Under the pieces are notes generated by a model. The model did no database searches. It saw nothing but the letters and a program-made list of their open reading frames with translations, and was not told the origin of the DNA. The translations under genes were made by a program, and so were the position numbers. 64,000 bases of DNA, taken from NCBI RefSeq assembly GCF_900113035.1, contig NZ_FONX01000008.1, positions 153,421-217,420 on the forward strand, given 5' to 3'. Shown here piece by piece: positions 55,814 through 64,000 of this stretch (its first letter is position 1; each line of letters starts with the position of its first letter). Origin of the DNA: Paracidovorax wautersii (lineage in GTDB: Bacteria; Pseudomonadota; Gammaproteobacteria; Burkholderiales; Burkholderiaceae_C).

Positions 55814-56275
55814 TCAGGCCTCCCCTGCCGCCGCCAGCGCATCGGCGTGCTTGACGATGGTCACCGGCACCGGGCTGGCCTGCACCAGCTCCTGCGAGAC
55901 CGAGCCCAGCAGCGCGCTGGCGATCGCGCCATGGCCGCGCGCCCCGATCACGATGTGCCCGCAGCCCTGGCGCTCGGCGATGTCCACCAGCGTGTGCGCC
56001 ACGTCGCCCACGCCCACTTCGGTCTCGTAGGGCACGCCGGCCGCGTCGATCAGGGCCCGGGCCGAGGCCATCAGGTGCTGGCCGGCCTCCAGGCTGGCGG
56101 CGGCGATCAGGTCCGGGTCGCGCGAAACCACCATTTCATAGAGCGATGCGGGTTCCTGCACATGGGCCAGCACCAGGCTGGCGCGCAGGCCGGACTGCAG
56201 CAGCGCCAGCGCATGGCGCACCGCATCGAGGGAAAGGTCGGAGCCGTCAACGGCGATGAGGATCTTGAGGGACAT
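55814..56275 (-). CDS. Universal stress protein (UspA family)
   Basis: A 153-residue single-domain Usp. It begins LKILIAVDGSDLSLDAVRHA (ATP-binding Asp) and ends with the nucleotide loop GARGHGAIASALLGSVSQEL and SPVPVTIVK, matching the GxxGx9GS motif of ATP-binding Usps. Such proteins accumulate in the cytoplasm under stress or growth arrest. It is divergent from tgt with 95 bases between the starts. The ATG at 56275 was chosen as the usual MxxKILIAVDGS start. Confidence 0.93.
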   Translation of the reverse strand: MSLKILIAVDGSDLSLDAVRHALALLQSGLRASLVLAHVQEPASLYEMVVSRDPDLIAAASLEAGQHLMASARALIDAAGVPYETEVGVGDVAHTLVDIAERQGCGHIVIGARGHGAIASALLGSVSQELVQASPVPVTIVKHADALAAAGEA

Positions 56276-56319
56276 GGATTCGCTCCTGAATGGGATGGAA
56301 ATGCGTCGATCCAGTGTAG

Positions 56320-57543
<1,224 letters not shown>

Positions 57544-57562
57544 CCCCCCAGGCCACCACCCC

Positions 57563-59110
57563 ATGCGCGCAGCCACCCCCTCCCCCCTGCCCGGCAGCAC
57601 GGCCGGCGGGCAGCCGCTGCCTGCGAGCCCCCGGGCCTGGGCGCAGGCGGTGCGCATGCCCCTGCTGGTCGCGCTGGGCGTGCTGCTGGCCTGCCTGGCC
57701 GGCATCGCGATGCGGCCCACCGGCTTCTTCTCGTGCTTCTGGCCGGCCAACGCCCTGCTGGTCGGCGTGCTGGTGCGCCTGCGCCTCGTGCGGCGGCCGG
57801 CCGTCTGGGCCGGCGCGTTCGCCGGGTACGTGGCGGCGGACCTGATCAACGGATCAGCCTGGACCCTCGCCACCTGGCTCACCGGCGCCAACCTGGCCGG
57901 CGTGCTCATGGCCACGCTGCTGCTGCGCCGGCTCGCGACGCCCGTACGGCAGCTGCGCTGCCAGCTCTCGGCGCTGCACCTGCTCGGCATCTCCGCAGCC
58001 GCATCGGGCGTGGCGGCGCTGGTGGGCGGGGGCGCCGGCCCTGCCGTCTTCGGCACGCCCTGGCTGCCCAGCCTGTCCATGTGGTTCTCTTCCGAGCTGC
58101 TGAACTACATCCTCATCCTGCCCGTGATGCTCACCGCGCCCCGGCGCGGCCGGCTGGGAACGGTCTTCGCCACGCGGCACCCGGCGGCCCCCACCTGGAA
58201 GCAGGTGGGCCCGCTGCTCGCGGTGCTGGGCGCCGAGATCCTGGTGCCCGTCGTCGGCGGGCCCTGGTCCGTGGCGATGGTCGTGCCGGCCCTGCTGTGG
58301 TGCGCCGTCACCTACAGCCGCTTCGTCACCTGCCTGCTCTGCCTGGCCGTCTGCCTCTGGAAGACCGTGGAACTGGCCGCCGTGACCGCGCTGGCGTTCA
58401 GCCCCGACCAGTGGCAGATGATCCTGTCGCTGCGCCTGGGCATCGCCATGCTGTCGCTGGGCCCGCTGGCCGTCGCGAGCGCCATGGCGTCCCGCGACGG
58501 GATGCTGCTGCAGCTGGACCGGGCCCAGGCCGGCGACGACGATCTGGCCGCCTTCCTGGCGCAAAGCCCCTTCGTGCAGCGCGCGCGGCACTGGCTCGAG
58601 CTCACGCTCTCCGAAGGCCAGCGCCGCCCGGTCGGCCTGCTGATGCTCGGCCTGGACTCCCTGCAGCCCGTGGTCGCGCGCCATGGCCGCGACGCGGGCG
58701 AGCGCGTGCGCGCCGCCTTCGCCGAGGGCATCGCGCCGCTGCTGCGCACGGACGAACCCCTGGCGCCGCTGGGCGGCGAGAAGTTCGTCCTGCTGCTGCC
58801 CGGCGCCACCGACTCGGAGGTCCTGGCCGCCGCCGACCGCCTGTGCGCCGCGACCCGCACCCTGTCCGTCACCCTCGCCGACGGGCAGCCGCTGGCCGTG
58901 ACGATCAGCATCGGCGCCGCCTTCTACGCCGACGTGGCGGTGCCCGCCGATGGCACGTCCGACACCCTGATCCGCCCCATGCTGCGCGACGCGGACCGGC
59001 TGCGGGCCCAGGCGCAGGCCGCCGGGCGCGACTGCGTGGTCTTCCGCGCCCTGGACCGGCCCGGCAGCCTCGCGGAGACGGACTGGACGAGCGCCGCCCG
59101 TCCGACATGA
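57563..59110 (+). CDS. MASE1 membrane sensor with degenerate GGDEF domain
   Basis: A 515-residue protein. An N-terminal MASE1 sensor of about eight helices (about 30-310; RPTGFFSCFWPANALLVGVL and WFSSELLNYILILPVML are typical) is followed by a GGDEF-like domain (about 335-500; VGLLMLGLDSLQPVVARHGR, then VTISIGAAF). The active-site motif reads GGEKF (residues 404-408): the fourth position is Lys where diguanylate cyclases have Glu or Asp. Other metal-site positions also deviate (LGLDSL for the usual DxDxFK). It is therefore probably not an active cyclase and may bind GTP or c-di-GMP, or act as a regulatory partner. Confidence 0.82.
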   Translation: MRAATPSPLPGSTAGGQPLPASPRAWAQAVRMPLLVALGVLLACLAGIAMRPTGFFSCFWPANALLVGVLVRLRLVRRPAVWAGAFAGYVAADLINGSAWTLATWLTGANLAGVLMATLLLRRLATPVRQLRCQLSALHLLGISAAASGVAALVGGGAGPAVFGTPWLPSLSMWFSSELLNYILILPVMLTAPRRGRLGTVFATRHPAAPTWKQVGPLLAVLGAEILVPVVGGPWSVAMVVPALLWCAVTYSRFVTCLLCLAVCLWKTVELAAVTALAFSPDQWQMILSLRLGIAMLSLGPLAVASAMASRDGMLLQLDRAQAGDDDLAAFLAQSPFVQRARHWLELTLSEGQRRPVGLLMLGLDSLQPVVARHGRDAGERVRAAFAEGIAPLLRTDEPLAPLGGEKFVLLLPGATDSEVLAAADRLCAATRTLSVTLADGQPLAVTISIGAAFYADVAVPADGTSDTLIRPMLRDADRLRAQAQAAGRDCVVFRALDRPGSLAETDWTSAARPT

Positions 59111-59141
59111 CGGGAACCGGTGCAGCGCCTACGATGCGGGC

Positions 59142-59831
59142 ATGCTGACCGTTCACCACCTCGAAACCTCGCGCTCGCAGCGCGTCCTCTGGCTGCTGGA
59201 GGAGCTGGGCGTGCCCTACGCGCTCAAGCGCTATGCGCGCGACCCGCGCACCCGGCTGGCGCCGCCCGAGCTCAAGCGCATCCACCCGCTGGGCAAGTCG
59301 CCGGTCATCACCGACGGCGACGAGGTGATCGCCGAGTCCGGCGCCATCCTCGAATACCTGGCCGAGCGCTTCGGCGACCAGGCACCGCCCGACCTCGCCC
59401 AGCTGGAACCCGCGCGCGGCACGCCGGCGCACCGCCAGAACCGCTTCTGGATGCACTACGCCGAGGGTTCGCTCATGAACTGGCTGGTGATGAAGCTGGT
59501 CTTCAAGACGCTGCCCACCCAGCCCATGCCCTTCTTCGTGCGGCCCGTGGCGCGGGCCGTCTGCGGCCAGGCGCAGCAGAAGCTGGTGGACCCCAACCTC
59601 GCGACCGCGCTGGCCTTCATGGACGAGCACCTCTCGCGCCACACCTGGTTCGCGGGCGATGCGCTGAGCCTGGCGGACTTCCAGATGAGCTTTCCGGTGG
59701 AAGCCGCGCTCTCGCGCGCCGAAGGCGCCGAGCGCCACCCGCACCTGAGCGCCTACCGCGACCGCATCCGCGCCCGGCCGGCCTACCAGCGGGCGCTGGA
59801 CAAGGGCGGGCCGGTGGTGATGGGGACCTGA
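59142..59831 (+). CDS. Glutathione S-transferase
   Basis: A 229-residue GST. The N-terminal thioredoxin-fold domain (1-80) has TSRSQRVLWLLEELGVPY with the putative catalytic Ser, KSPVITDGDEVIAESGAILEYL with the Ser-binding ES pair for glutathione, and the cis-Pro in KSPVI. The all-helical C-terminal domain includes HTWFAGDALSLADFQMSFPV, the usual N-capping box region. Probably a cytoplasmic detoxification enzyme. It stands alone, convergent with the CheW-like gene. Confidence 0.92.
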   Translation: MLTVHHLETSRSQRVLWLLEELGVPYALKRYARDPRTRLAPPELKRIHPLGKSPVITDGDEVIAESGAILEYLAERFGDQAPPDLAQLEPARGTPAHRQNRFWMHYAEGSLMNWLVMKLVFKTLPTQPMPFFVRPVARAVCGQAQQKLVDPNLATALAFMDEHLSRHTWFAGDALSLADFQMSFPVEAALSRAEGAERHPHLSAYRDRIRARPAYQRALDKGGPVVMGT

Positions 59832-59865
59832 GCGAGGGACCTGTTCCGAGAGCCGGGCACGCCGG

Positions 59866-61374
59866 CTATTCCCGTCCGCGCTGCGCCAGGGCCGGCCCCA
59901 TGAAGCGGAGCAGGTCCACCTGCCGGCAGGTCATGGAATCTGCCCCCTGGCCGACCGCCAGCATGCGCCCCAGGCCGCTGCCGGAACGCATGGCGCCACC
60001 GGCAGGCTCGCACCCCAGCTGCTCGGCGGCGTCGGCCGCGACGAGCGACACAAGGCTATCCACCAGAAAACCGCGCAGGCGCTCGCCCTGGCGCACCACG
60101 AGCACGCGCGACTGCGGCGAGATGTCCACCGCAGGGCTGCCCAGCAGGGTGCGCAGATCGAAGACTTCCAGCGGCCGGCCCTTGCGCTCGACCAGGCCGC
60201 ACATGCCGTCTCCCGCCGCATCGATGCGCACGGCGGGCGCGGGGTAGTCCAGGATTTCCTCGATATCCACGAGCGGCGTCGCACAGCCGCCACCGGCCCG
60301 ATAGACGAGGAACGTGGTGCGCCCGCCGGCCGCCGCGTGCGAGGGCGACTGCGCCGGTGCCTGGCTTGCGGCACCGGGATGCGTCTCCAGAAAGCCGGCG
60401 ACGAGGGGGTGCGCCAGCAGCGCCTGCACGCGCAGCACGGCGGCCATGCCATGCTCGGCCGTGCGCAGGGCGCCCGCGTAGCACTCGGGCTGCAGGATGG
60501 CACCGGCGCCCAGCGGCACGATGGCGTCGGCCGCCACCATTTCCATGCCCAGCAGGGCATCGACCTCCACGCCGATGCGACGCTCGCCGTGCTGCAGCAG
60601 CATCAGCAAGGGGCGGCCTGATGCGGGCGCGCTGCCCGGCAAGCCCAGCAGCCTCTGCAGATCGACGACGGGCACATCCTTGCCGCGCCAGGCCACCAAG
60701 CCACGCAGCGCACCGCCGACGGCGAAGAAGGAACGCAAGGGCGGCATGGGCTGCACGTCGGGCACATCGGCGAAGTCGAAGGCCAGCACCTGCGTGCCCA
60801 GCCCCGCCAACGTGTGCCGGCGCAGCGCCGCCGCAGGCCGCGACGCACCGGCATCCGGCCCACCTGCGGCGGAGCGCTCGCGGACCGGCACCACGCCCGG
60901 CGTGCGCTCCAGCAAGGCCGCCACCTGCAGCACGGGCAGCGCGCGCGCATCCGGCCCGTCCGTGACCAGCCAGCGATCAAAGAGGCCACCCGGCACGCCC
61001 CCCATCAGGGTGACGGCGGAAGGCGCAACGCGCAGCACGCCGGCGATGGCGTCCACACCGATGCCCAGGCGCTGCCCGCCGTGCGCGACCACCGCGACCT
61101 GCCGGGCCGCCCGCGGCGCGGCCTCGGCGGCGCAGTCCTCGCGCGGCAGCACGGGCGCGGCCTCGGCCGGCGCCATCAGGCGGCGCAGGTCCAGCACGGG
61201 AACCAGCTGGCCCCGCAGCAGGAACATGCCGGCCATCAGCGGCGAAGGCTCGGGCAGCGGCAGCAGCGGTTCGGGGATGTCCACCGCCTCGATCAGTTCA
61301 CGGGCGGCTATCGCGATGTCCTGCCCGGCGGTGCGGACGATGCCGTAATGCAGGGCCGCCCCGTCGGCACTCAT
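59866..61374 (-). CDS. Triple CheW-domain chemotaxis scaffold protein
   Basis: A 502-residue protein made of three CheW-like domains: about 5-160 ([17 protein letters not shown]), about 195-340 ([20 protein letters not shown]) and about 350-495 ([20 protein letters not shown]). Each shows the CheW core of a hydrophobic strand, a G-x-x-x-P-V-x-D-L turn and a late VDxLxG-type strand. Ordinary CheW has one domain of about 150 residues and links receptors to CheA. The gene overlaps the upstream PAS-chemoreceptor gene by four bases (ATGA), so the two are made together and probably bind each other. No CheA is in the window. Confidence 0.85.
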   Translation of the reverse strand: MSADGAALHYGIVRTAGQDIAIAARELIEAVDIPEPLLPLPEPSPLMAGMFLLRGQLVPVLDLRRLMAPAEAAPVLPREDCAAEAAPRAARQVAVVAHGGQRLGIGVDAIAGVLRVAPSAVTLMGGVPGGLFDRWLVTDGPDARALPVLQVAALLERTPGVVPVRERSAAGGPDAGASRPAAALRRHTLAGLGTQVLAFDFADVPDVQPMPPLRSFFAVGGALRGLVAWRGKDVPVVDLQRLLGLPGSAPASGRPLLMLLQHGERRIGVEVDALLGMEMVAADAIVPLGAGAILQPECYAGALRTAEHGMAAVLRVQALLAHPLVAGFLETHPGAASQAPAQSPSHAAAGGRTTFLVYRAGGGCATPLVDIEEILDYPAPAVRIDAAGDGMCGLVERKGRPLEVFDLRTLLGSPAVDISPQSRVLVVRQGERLRGFLVDSLVSLVAADAAEQLGCEPAGGAMRSGSGLGRMLAVGQGADSMTCRQVDLLRFMGPALAQRGRE

Positions 61375-63485
61375 GCGCGCACGGGCCGGGCGCTGCCGGC
61401 CGTGGCGCCAGAGGCGGCGGCGGCGTGGCCGCGCGAGGAGACGTGTGTCAGCTCGTCCAGCAGCGCCGCGACGTTGCCCGTGGCGACCGTCTGCGCCTCG
61501 GTGGCGGCGAGGATGCCGGCGATGGACGTCGTGGTCCGCTCCACGCCTTGCACGATGCGCTCGAAGTTCTCGGCCGCCTGCGAAGAGATTTCGCCGCCCT
61601 GGCGCACCCGCGCCACCGATTCGGCGATCAGCTTGGTGATCTCGCGCGTGGCCTGGGACGACTTCTCGGCCAGCTTGCGCACCTCGTCGGCCACCACGGA
61701 AAAGCCCAGCCCGTGCTCGCCCGCCCGGGCGGCCTCGATGGCGGCGTTGAAGGCCAGCAGGTTGGTCTGGTTGGCGATATCGCCGATCACCTGAACGATG
61801 GCACGGATGTCGTCGGACGATTCCTGGATGGCCTGGGTGGCGTCCAGCGAGCGCAGCAGGGTCTGGCTGCCGCGCCGGGCCTCGGACTGCGTCTCCGCCG
61901 CCAGCTCGGTGGATTGGCGCGTCGTGCGCGCGATCTCGCCGATGGTCTCGGTCAGCTGCTGGATGGAGCCGTTCATGGCCAGCACGCGGCTTCGCACGAG
62001 CTGCTCGCGCTCGACCTGCTCGCTCACGTCGATGGAGTATTTGATGATCTTCACCGGTTCGCCGTTGGGGCCGATGATGGGGTTGTAGGTCGCCTGGATC
62101 CAGACCGGGTAGCCGTGCTTGCTGATGCGCTTGTAGAGGCCCGAGTAGAACTCGCCGCGGCTCAGGCGCGCCCAGAAGTCGCGGTATTCGGAGGACCGCA
62201 CGAACTCGGGCTCGCAGAACATCTTGTGGTGCTGTCCGACCACTTCGCGCAGGGTGTAGCCCAGCGCATCGAGGAAGTTGGCATTGGCATGCAGCACATT
62301 GCCTTCCAGATCGAACTCGATCACCGCCTGGGCGCGCGACATGGCGGTGACCTTGCCCTCGTATTCGGCATTGCGGGTCTTGGCCTCGGTGATGTCGGTG
62401 GCGTACTTGATGACCTTCACCTGGCGGCCCTCGCCGTCGAAGATGGGGTTATACGAGGCCTGAAGCCAGATTTCACGTCCGCCGTTGGCGACGCGTCTGT
62501 ACACGGCGGACTCGAATTCGCCGTCGCCCAGCTTGCGCCAGAAGTCGCGGTAGGCGGGGCTTGCGGCGTATTCGGGCGTACAGAAGATGCGGTGGTGCCG
62601 GCCCTGGATCTGGTCCAGCGTGTAGCCCATGGCGTCGAGAAAGAGCTGGTTGGCTCCCAGCACGATGCCGTCGAGCGAGAACTCCACCACGGCCGTGGAT
62701 CGGTCGATCGCCTGCACGCGGCCAGCGTTCTCCGTGGTCTGCAGCTTGGCTTCGGTGATGTCGGTGGCGTACTTGACCACCTTCACCGGGCGGCCGTCTT
62801 CGTCCAGCACCGGGGTGTAGGAGGCCTGGATCCACACGTTGCGGCCCGTCTTGCTGATGCGGCGGTACTCGCCGCGCTGGAATTCACCGGCGGCCAGCCG
62901 CTCCCAGAATTCGCGGTAGTCCGGGCTGCGCGCATGGGCCGCGTCGCAAAAGATGCGGTGATGCACGCCTGCGATCTCCTCAGCGGCGTAGCCGAAGGTG
63001 TCCAGGAAATTCTGGTTGGCCTTGAGCACATGGCCCTTGAGGTCGAACTCGATGACCGCCATCGAGCGGTCGATGGCATCCATGTGGCCTTCGTATTCCC
63101 GCATCGCGGCGCGGTGCTCCGACACGTCTTCGACGAGCAGCACTACCCGCGCCAGTGCGCCCTCCTCGTCGCGCAGCAGGTGGACTTGCGTGCGCGTGAC
63201 GCAATCACGCTTCCAGCTGCCGAAGTGCCGTCCCGTCACCCGCTGTGGCGGTGCCTCGCCGGTGGCCAGGCACGCGTCGAGCCAGTCGGCTGCCCGGGGA
63301 AAGCACTGTCGGTAGTGATGCCCCAGCACCTCGTCCGCCTGATGCTGGCTGATCGAGAGAAAGGCCGCGTTGGCCGAGATGATCTGGCCCCGCCCGTCCA
63401 GCTCAAGGCAAGGCTGGGCATCCAGGAGTCCTCGGGCCAGGGCGACGAGCATCGCGTCAGAAGGGGAAGAGACCGGGTCCGTCAT
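61371..63485 (-). CDS. Soluble chemoreceptor with four PAS domains
   Basis: A 704-residue methyl-accepting protein without membrane helices. A divergent PAS domain (about 10-125) precedes three very similar PAS/PAC repeats whose equivalent residues are exactly 122 apart ([11 protein letters not shown] at 137, [11 protein letters not shown] at 259, [11 protein letters not shown] at 381). Each ends with VKxxKY(A/S)(T/I)D. The C-terminal methyl-accepting domain (about 515-690) has [18 protein letters not shown] and [16 protein letters not shown]. It resembles BdlA/Aer-like energy or redox receptors. The start at 63485 follows GGAAA; an in-frame TTG lies 10 codons upstream. Confidence 0.9.
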   Translation of the reverse strand: MTDPVSSPSDAMLVALARGLLDAQPCLELDGRGQIISANAAFLSISQHQADEVLGHHYRQCFPRAADWLDACLATGEAPPQRVTGRHFGSWKRDCVTRTQVHLLRDEEGALARVVLLVEDVSEHRAAMREYEGHMDAIDRSMAVIEFDLKGHVLKANQNFLDTFGYAAEEIAGVHHRIFCDAAHARSPDYREFWERLAAGEFQRGEYRRISKTGRNVWIQASYTPVLDEDGRPVKVVKYATDITEAKLQTTENAGRVQAIDRSTAVVEFSLDGIVLGANQLFLDAMGYTLDQIQGRHHRIFCTPEYAASPAYRDFWRKLGDGEFESAVYRRVANGGREIWLQASYNPIFDGEGRQVKVIKYATDITEAKTRNAEYEGKVTAMSRAQAVIEFDLEGNVLHANANFLDALGYTLREVVGQHHKMFCEPEFVRSSEYRDFWARLSRGEFYSGLYKRISKHGYPVWIQATYNPIIGPNGEPVKIIKYSIDVSEQVEREQLVRSRVLAMNGSIQQLTETIGEIARTTRQSTELAAETQSEARRGSQTLLRSLDATQAIQESSDDIRAIVQVIGDIANQTNLLAFNAAIEAARAGEHGLGFSVVADEVRKLAEKSSQATREITKLIAESVARVRQGGEISSQAAENFERIVQGVERTTTSIAGILAATEAQTVATGNVAALLDELTHVSSRGHAAAASGATAGSARPVRA

Positions 63486-63663
63486 TTTGTTTCCAATTGA
63501 TTTTTTGTAATTCAACTGGTTACATACTATCGGCGCCGAAAGATTTCTGCAGGGCGCTGCCGGCGGAGCCCCCTGGGAGCACTCGACGTTCTCCCGACGC
63601 CGTGCAGCCCTTGCCGATTGCCTGCAGGAAGAGGCTCGGCGCCGACCTCCGCTTCAGGCTCTA

Positions 63664-64000
63664 AGAACCTGTTTACGATCTTCGACACAGCAAAGCCAAG
63701 AATGCCAAGTGGACGAACTGCAAGCTGGTGTTGAGCGACCTCTCGCAGTTCTTCCATAAACGCCTGTTCTTGTCCAACCAGGCAAAGCTGCGCTCCACCA
63801 CCCAGCGCTGAGGCATCACCTTGAACGCGTGCAACTCGCTTCGCTTGGCGATCTGAACGGTGACGTGCTCGCCCAGGATCTCTTGCACGCCCAGGGCGAA
63901 CGGCTTGCCCACGTAGCCGCTGTCGCACAGCAGGCTTCGCACCCTGCCCAGCGCAGGTCGGCAGCGCTGCAGCGCCTGCAAGGCTCCTTTGCGGTCCGTC
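63664..64000 (-). mobile_element. IS5-family insertion sequence, right part missing (runs off the window)
   Basis: The transposase tail at 63673-64000 is followed by AAGAACCTGTTTACGATCTTC, which resembles the terminal inverted repeat of IS427-group IS5 elements (ACCTGTTNACGATC). The element end is therefore placed near 63664. The other end and any target duplication lie outside the window. The gap between it and the chemoreceptor start (63486-63663) holds only A/T-rich promoter-like sequence near 63490-63530. Confidence 0.7.
63673..64000 (-). CDS. IS5-family DDE transposase, C-terminal part (partial)
   Basis: The frame is open to the right edge, leaving about 108 C-terminal residues. Segments such as RVRSLLCDSGYVGKPFALGV, VTVQIAKRSELHAFKVMPQR and WVVERSFAWLDKNRRLWKNC are characteristic of IS5-family (IS427-group) transposases; the Asp of CDSGYVGK and the Glu of WVVERSFAWL are part of the DDE catalytic triad. 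In this group the transposase is often made by frameshifting of two frames; the first part lies outside the window. Confidence 0.85.
   Translation of the reverse strand, partial: TDRKGALQALQRCRPALGRVRSLLCDSGYVGKPFALGVQEILGEHVTVQIAKRSELHAFKVMPQRWVVERSFAWLDKNRRLWKNCERSLNTSLQFVHLAFLALLCRRS

Noticed and set aside
63527..63928. An open frame on the minus strand overlapping the insertion sequence end.
   Set aside because: It is an alternative frame of the IS5-family transposase and of its non-coding flank; the correct frame carries the transposase motifs.

Overview
The window is high-GC DNA with dense, often overlapping genes (ATGA and GTGA junctions). Gene content and protein style (hemE, priA, tgt, rep, MdtABC-type pumps, a tripartite-tricarboxylate 'Bug' receptor, an IS5-family element) point to a betaproteobacterium of the Burkholderiales, most likely a Comamonadaceae member close to Acidovorax. 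The family call is inference, because no rRNA or other marker gene is present.

Layout: 1-252 is the tail of a MATE pump. 651-7199 is a sugar/polyol locus: AraC regulator, sugar ABC transporter (binding protein, single-domain ATPase, permease), SDR dehydrogenase and FGGY pentulose kinase. 7281-10524 (minus) is a coupled FecR / OmpA-lipoprotein / CHASE2-HD-GYP operon, probably an envelope sensor that degrades c-di-GMP. 10774-13787 holds an AlaX-type tRNA editing enzyme and DsbD. 13972-23228 is a complete MdtABC-type tandem RND pump with an outer-membrane channel. 23350-29610 holds an orphan LivK-like receptor, an FGE-fold protein, a divergent TetR/MFS pair, a small-protein/DUF2062 pair and a TerC-family membrane protein. 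29905-30795 is an NhaR-like LysR regulator.

30.8-35.8 kb is the accessory part. It is visibly more A/T-rich than its flanks and carries a two-gene OLD-nuclease plus UvrD-helicase module (Gabija-like anti-phage defence) on the minus strand, with a divergent membrane-anchored Mrr-type endonuclease carrying a topoisomerase-type zinc ribbon. Next come a sulfatase and a Bug receptor (35.8-38.2 kb), then hemE and priA. These two are separated by a 638-bp gene-free region with four DnaA-box sequences arranged in two repeat units about 324 bp apart; it may be a replication origin or a DnaA-binding regulatory locus.

42.6-51.9 kb holds gamma-glutamyltransferase, a three-gene operon resembling lipid A aminosugar modification (GT39, GT2, YdjC/ChbG deacetylase), a cupin, an AEC transporter and the Rep helicase. 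52-63.5 kb is rich in signalling genes: a transmembrane chemoreceptor, outer-membrane phospholipase A, a universal stress protein, tgt, a MASE1-GGDEF protein with a degenerate active site, a GST, a triple-CheW protein and a soluble chemoreceptor with three PAS repeats of exactly 122 residues. The right edge cuts an IS5-family insertion sequence. No tRNA, rRNA or CRISPR array was seen.
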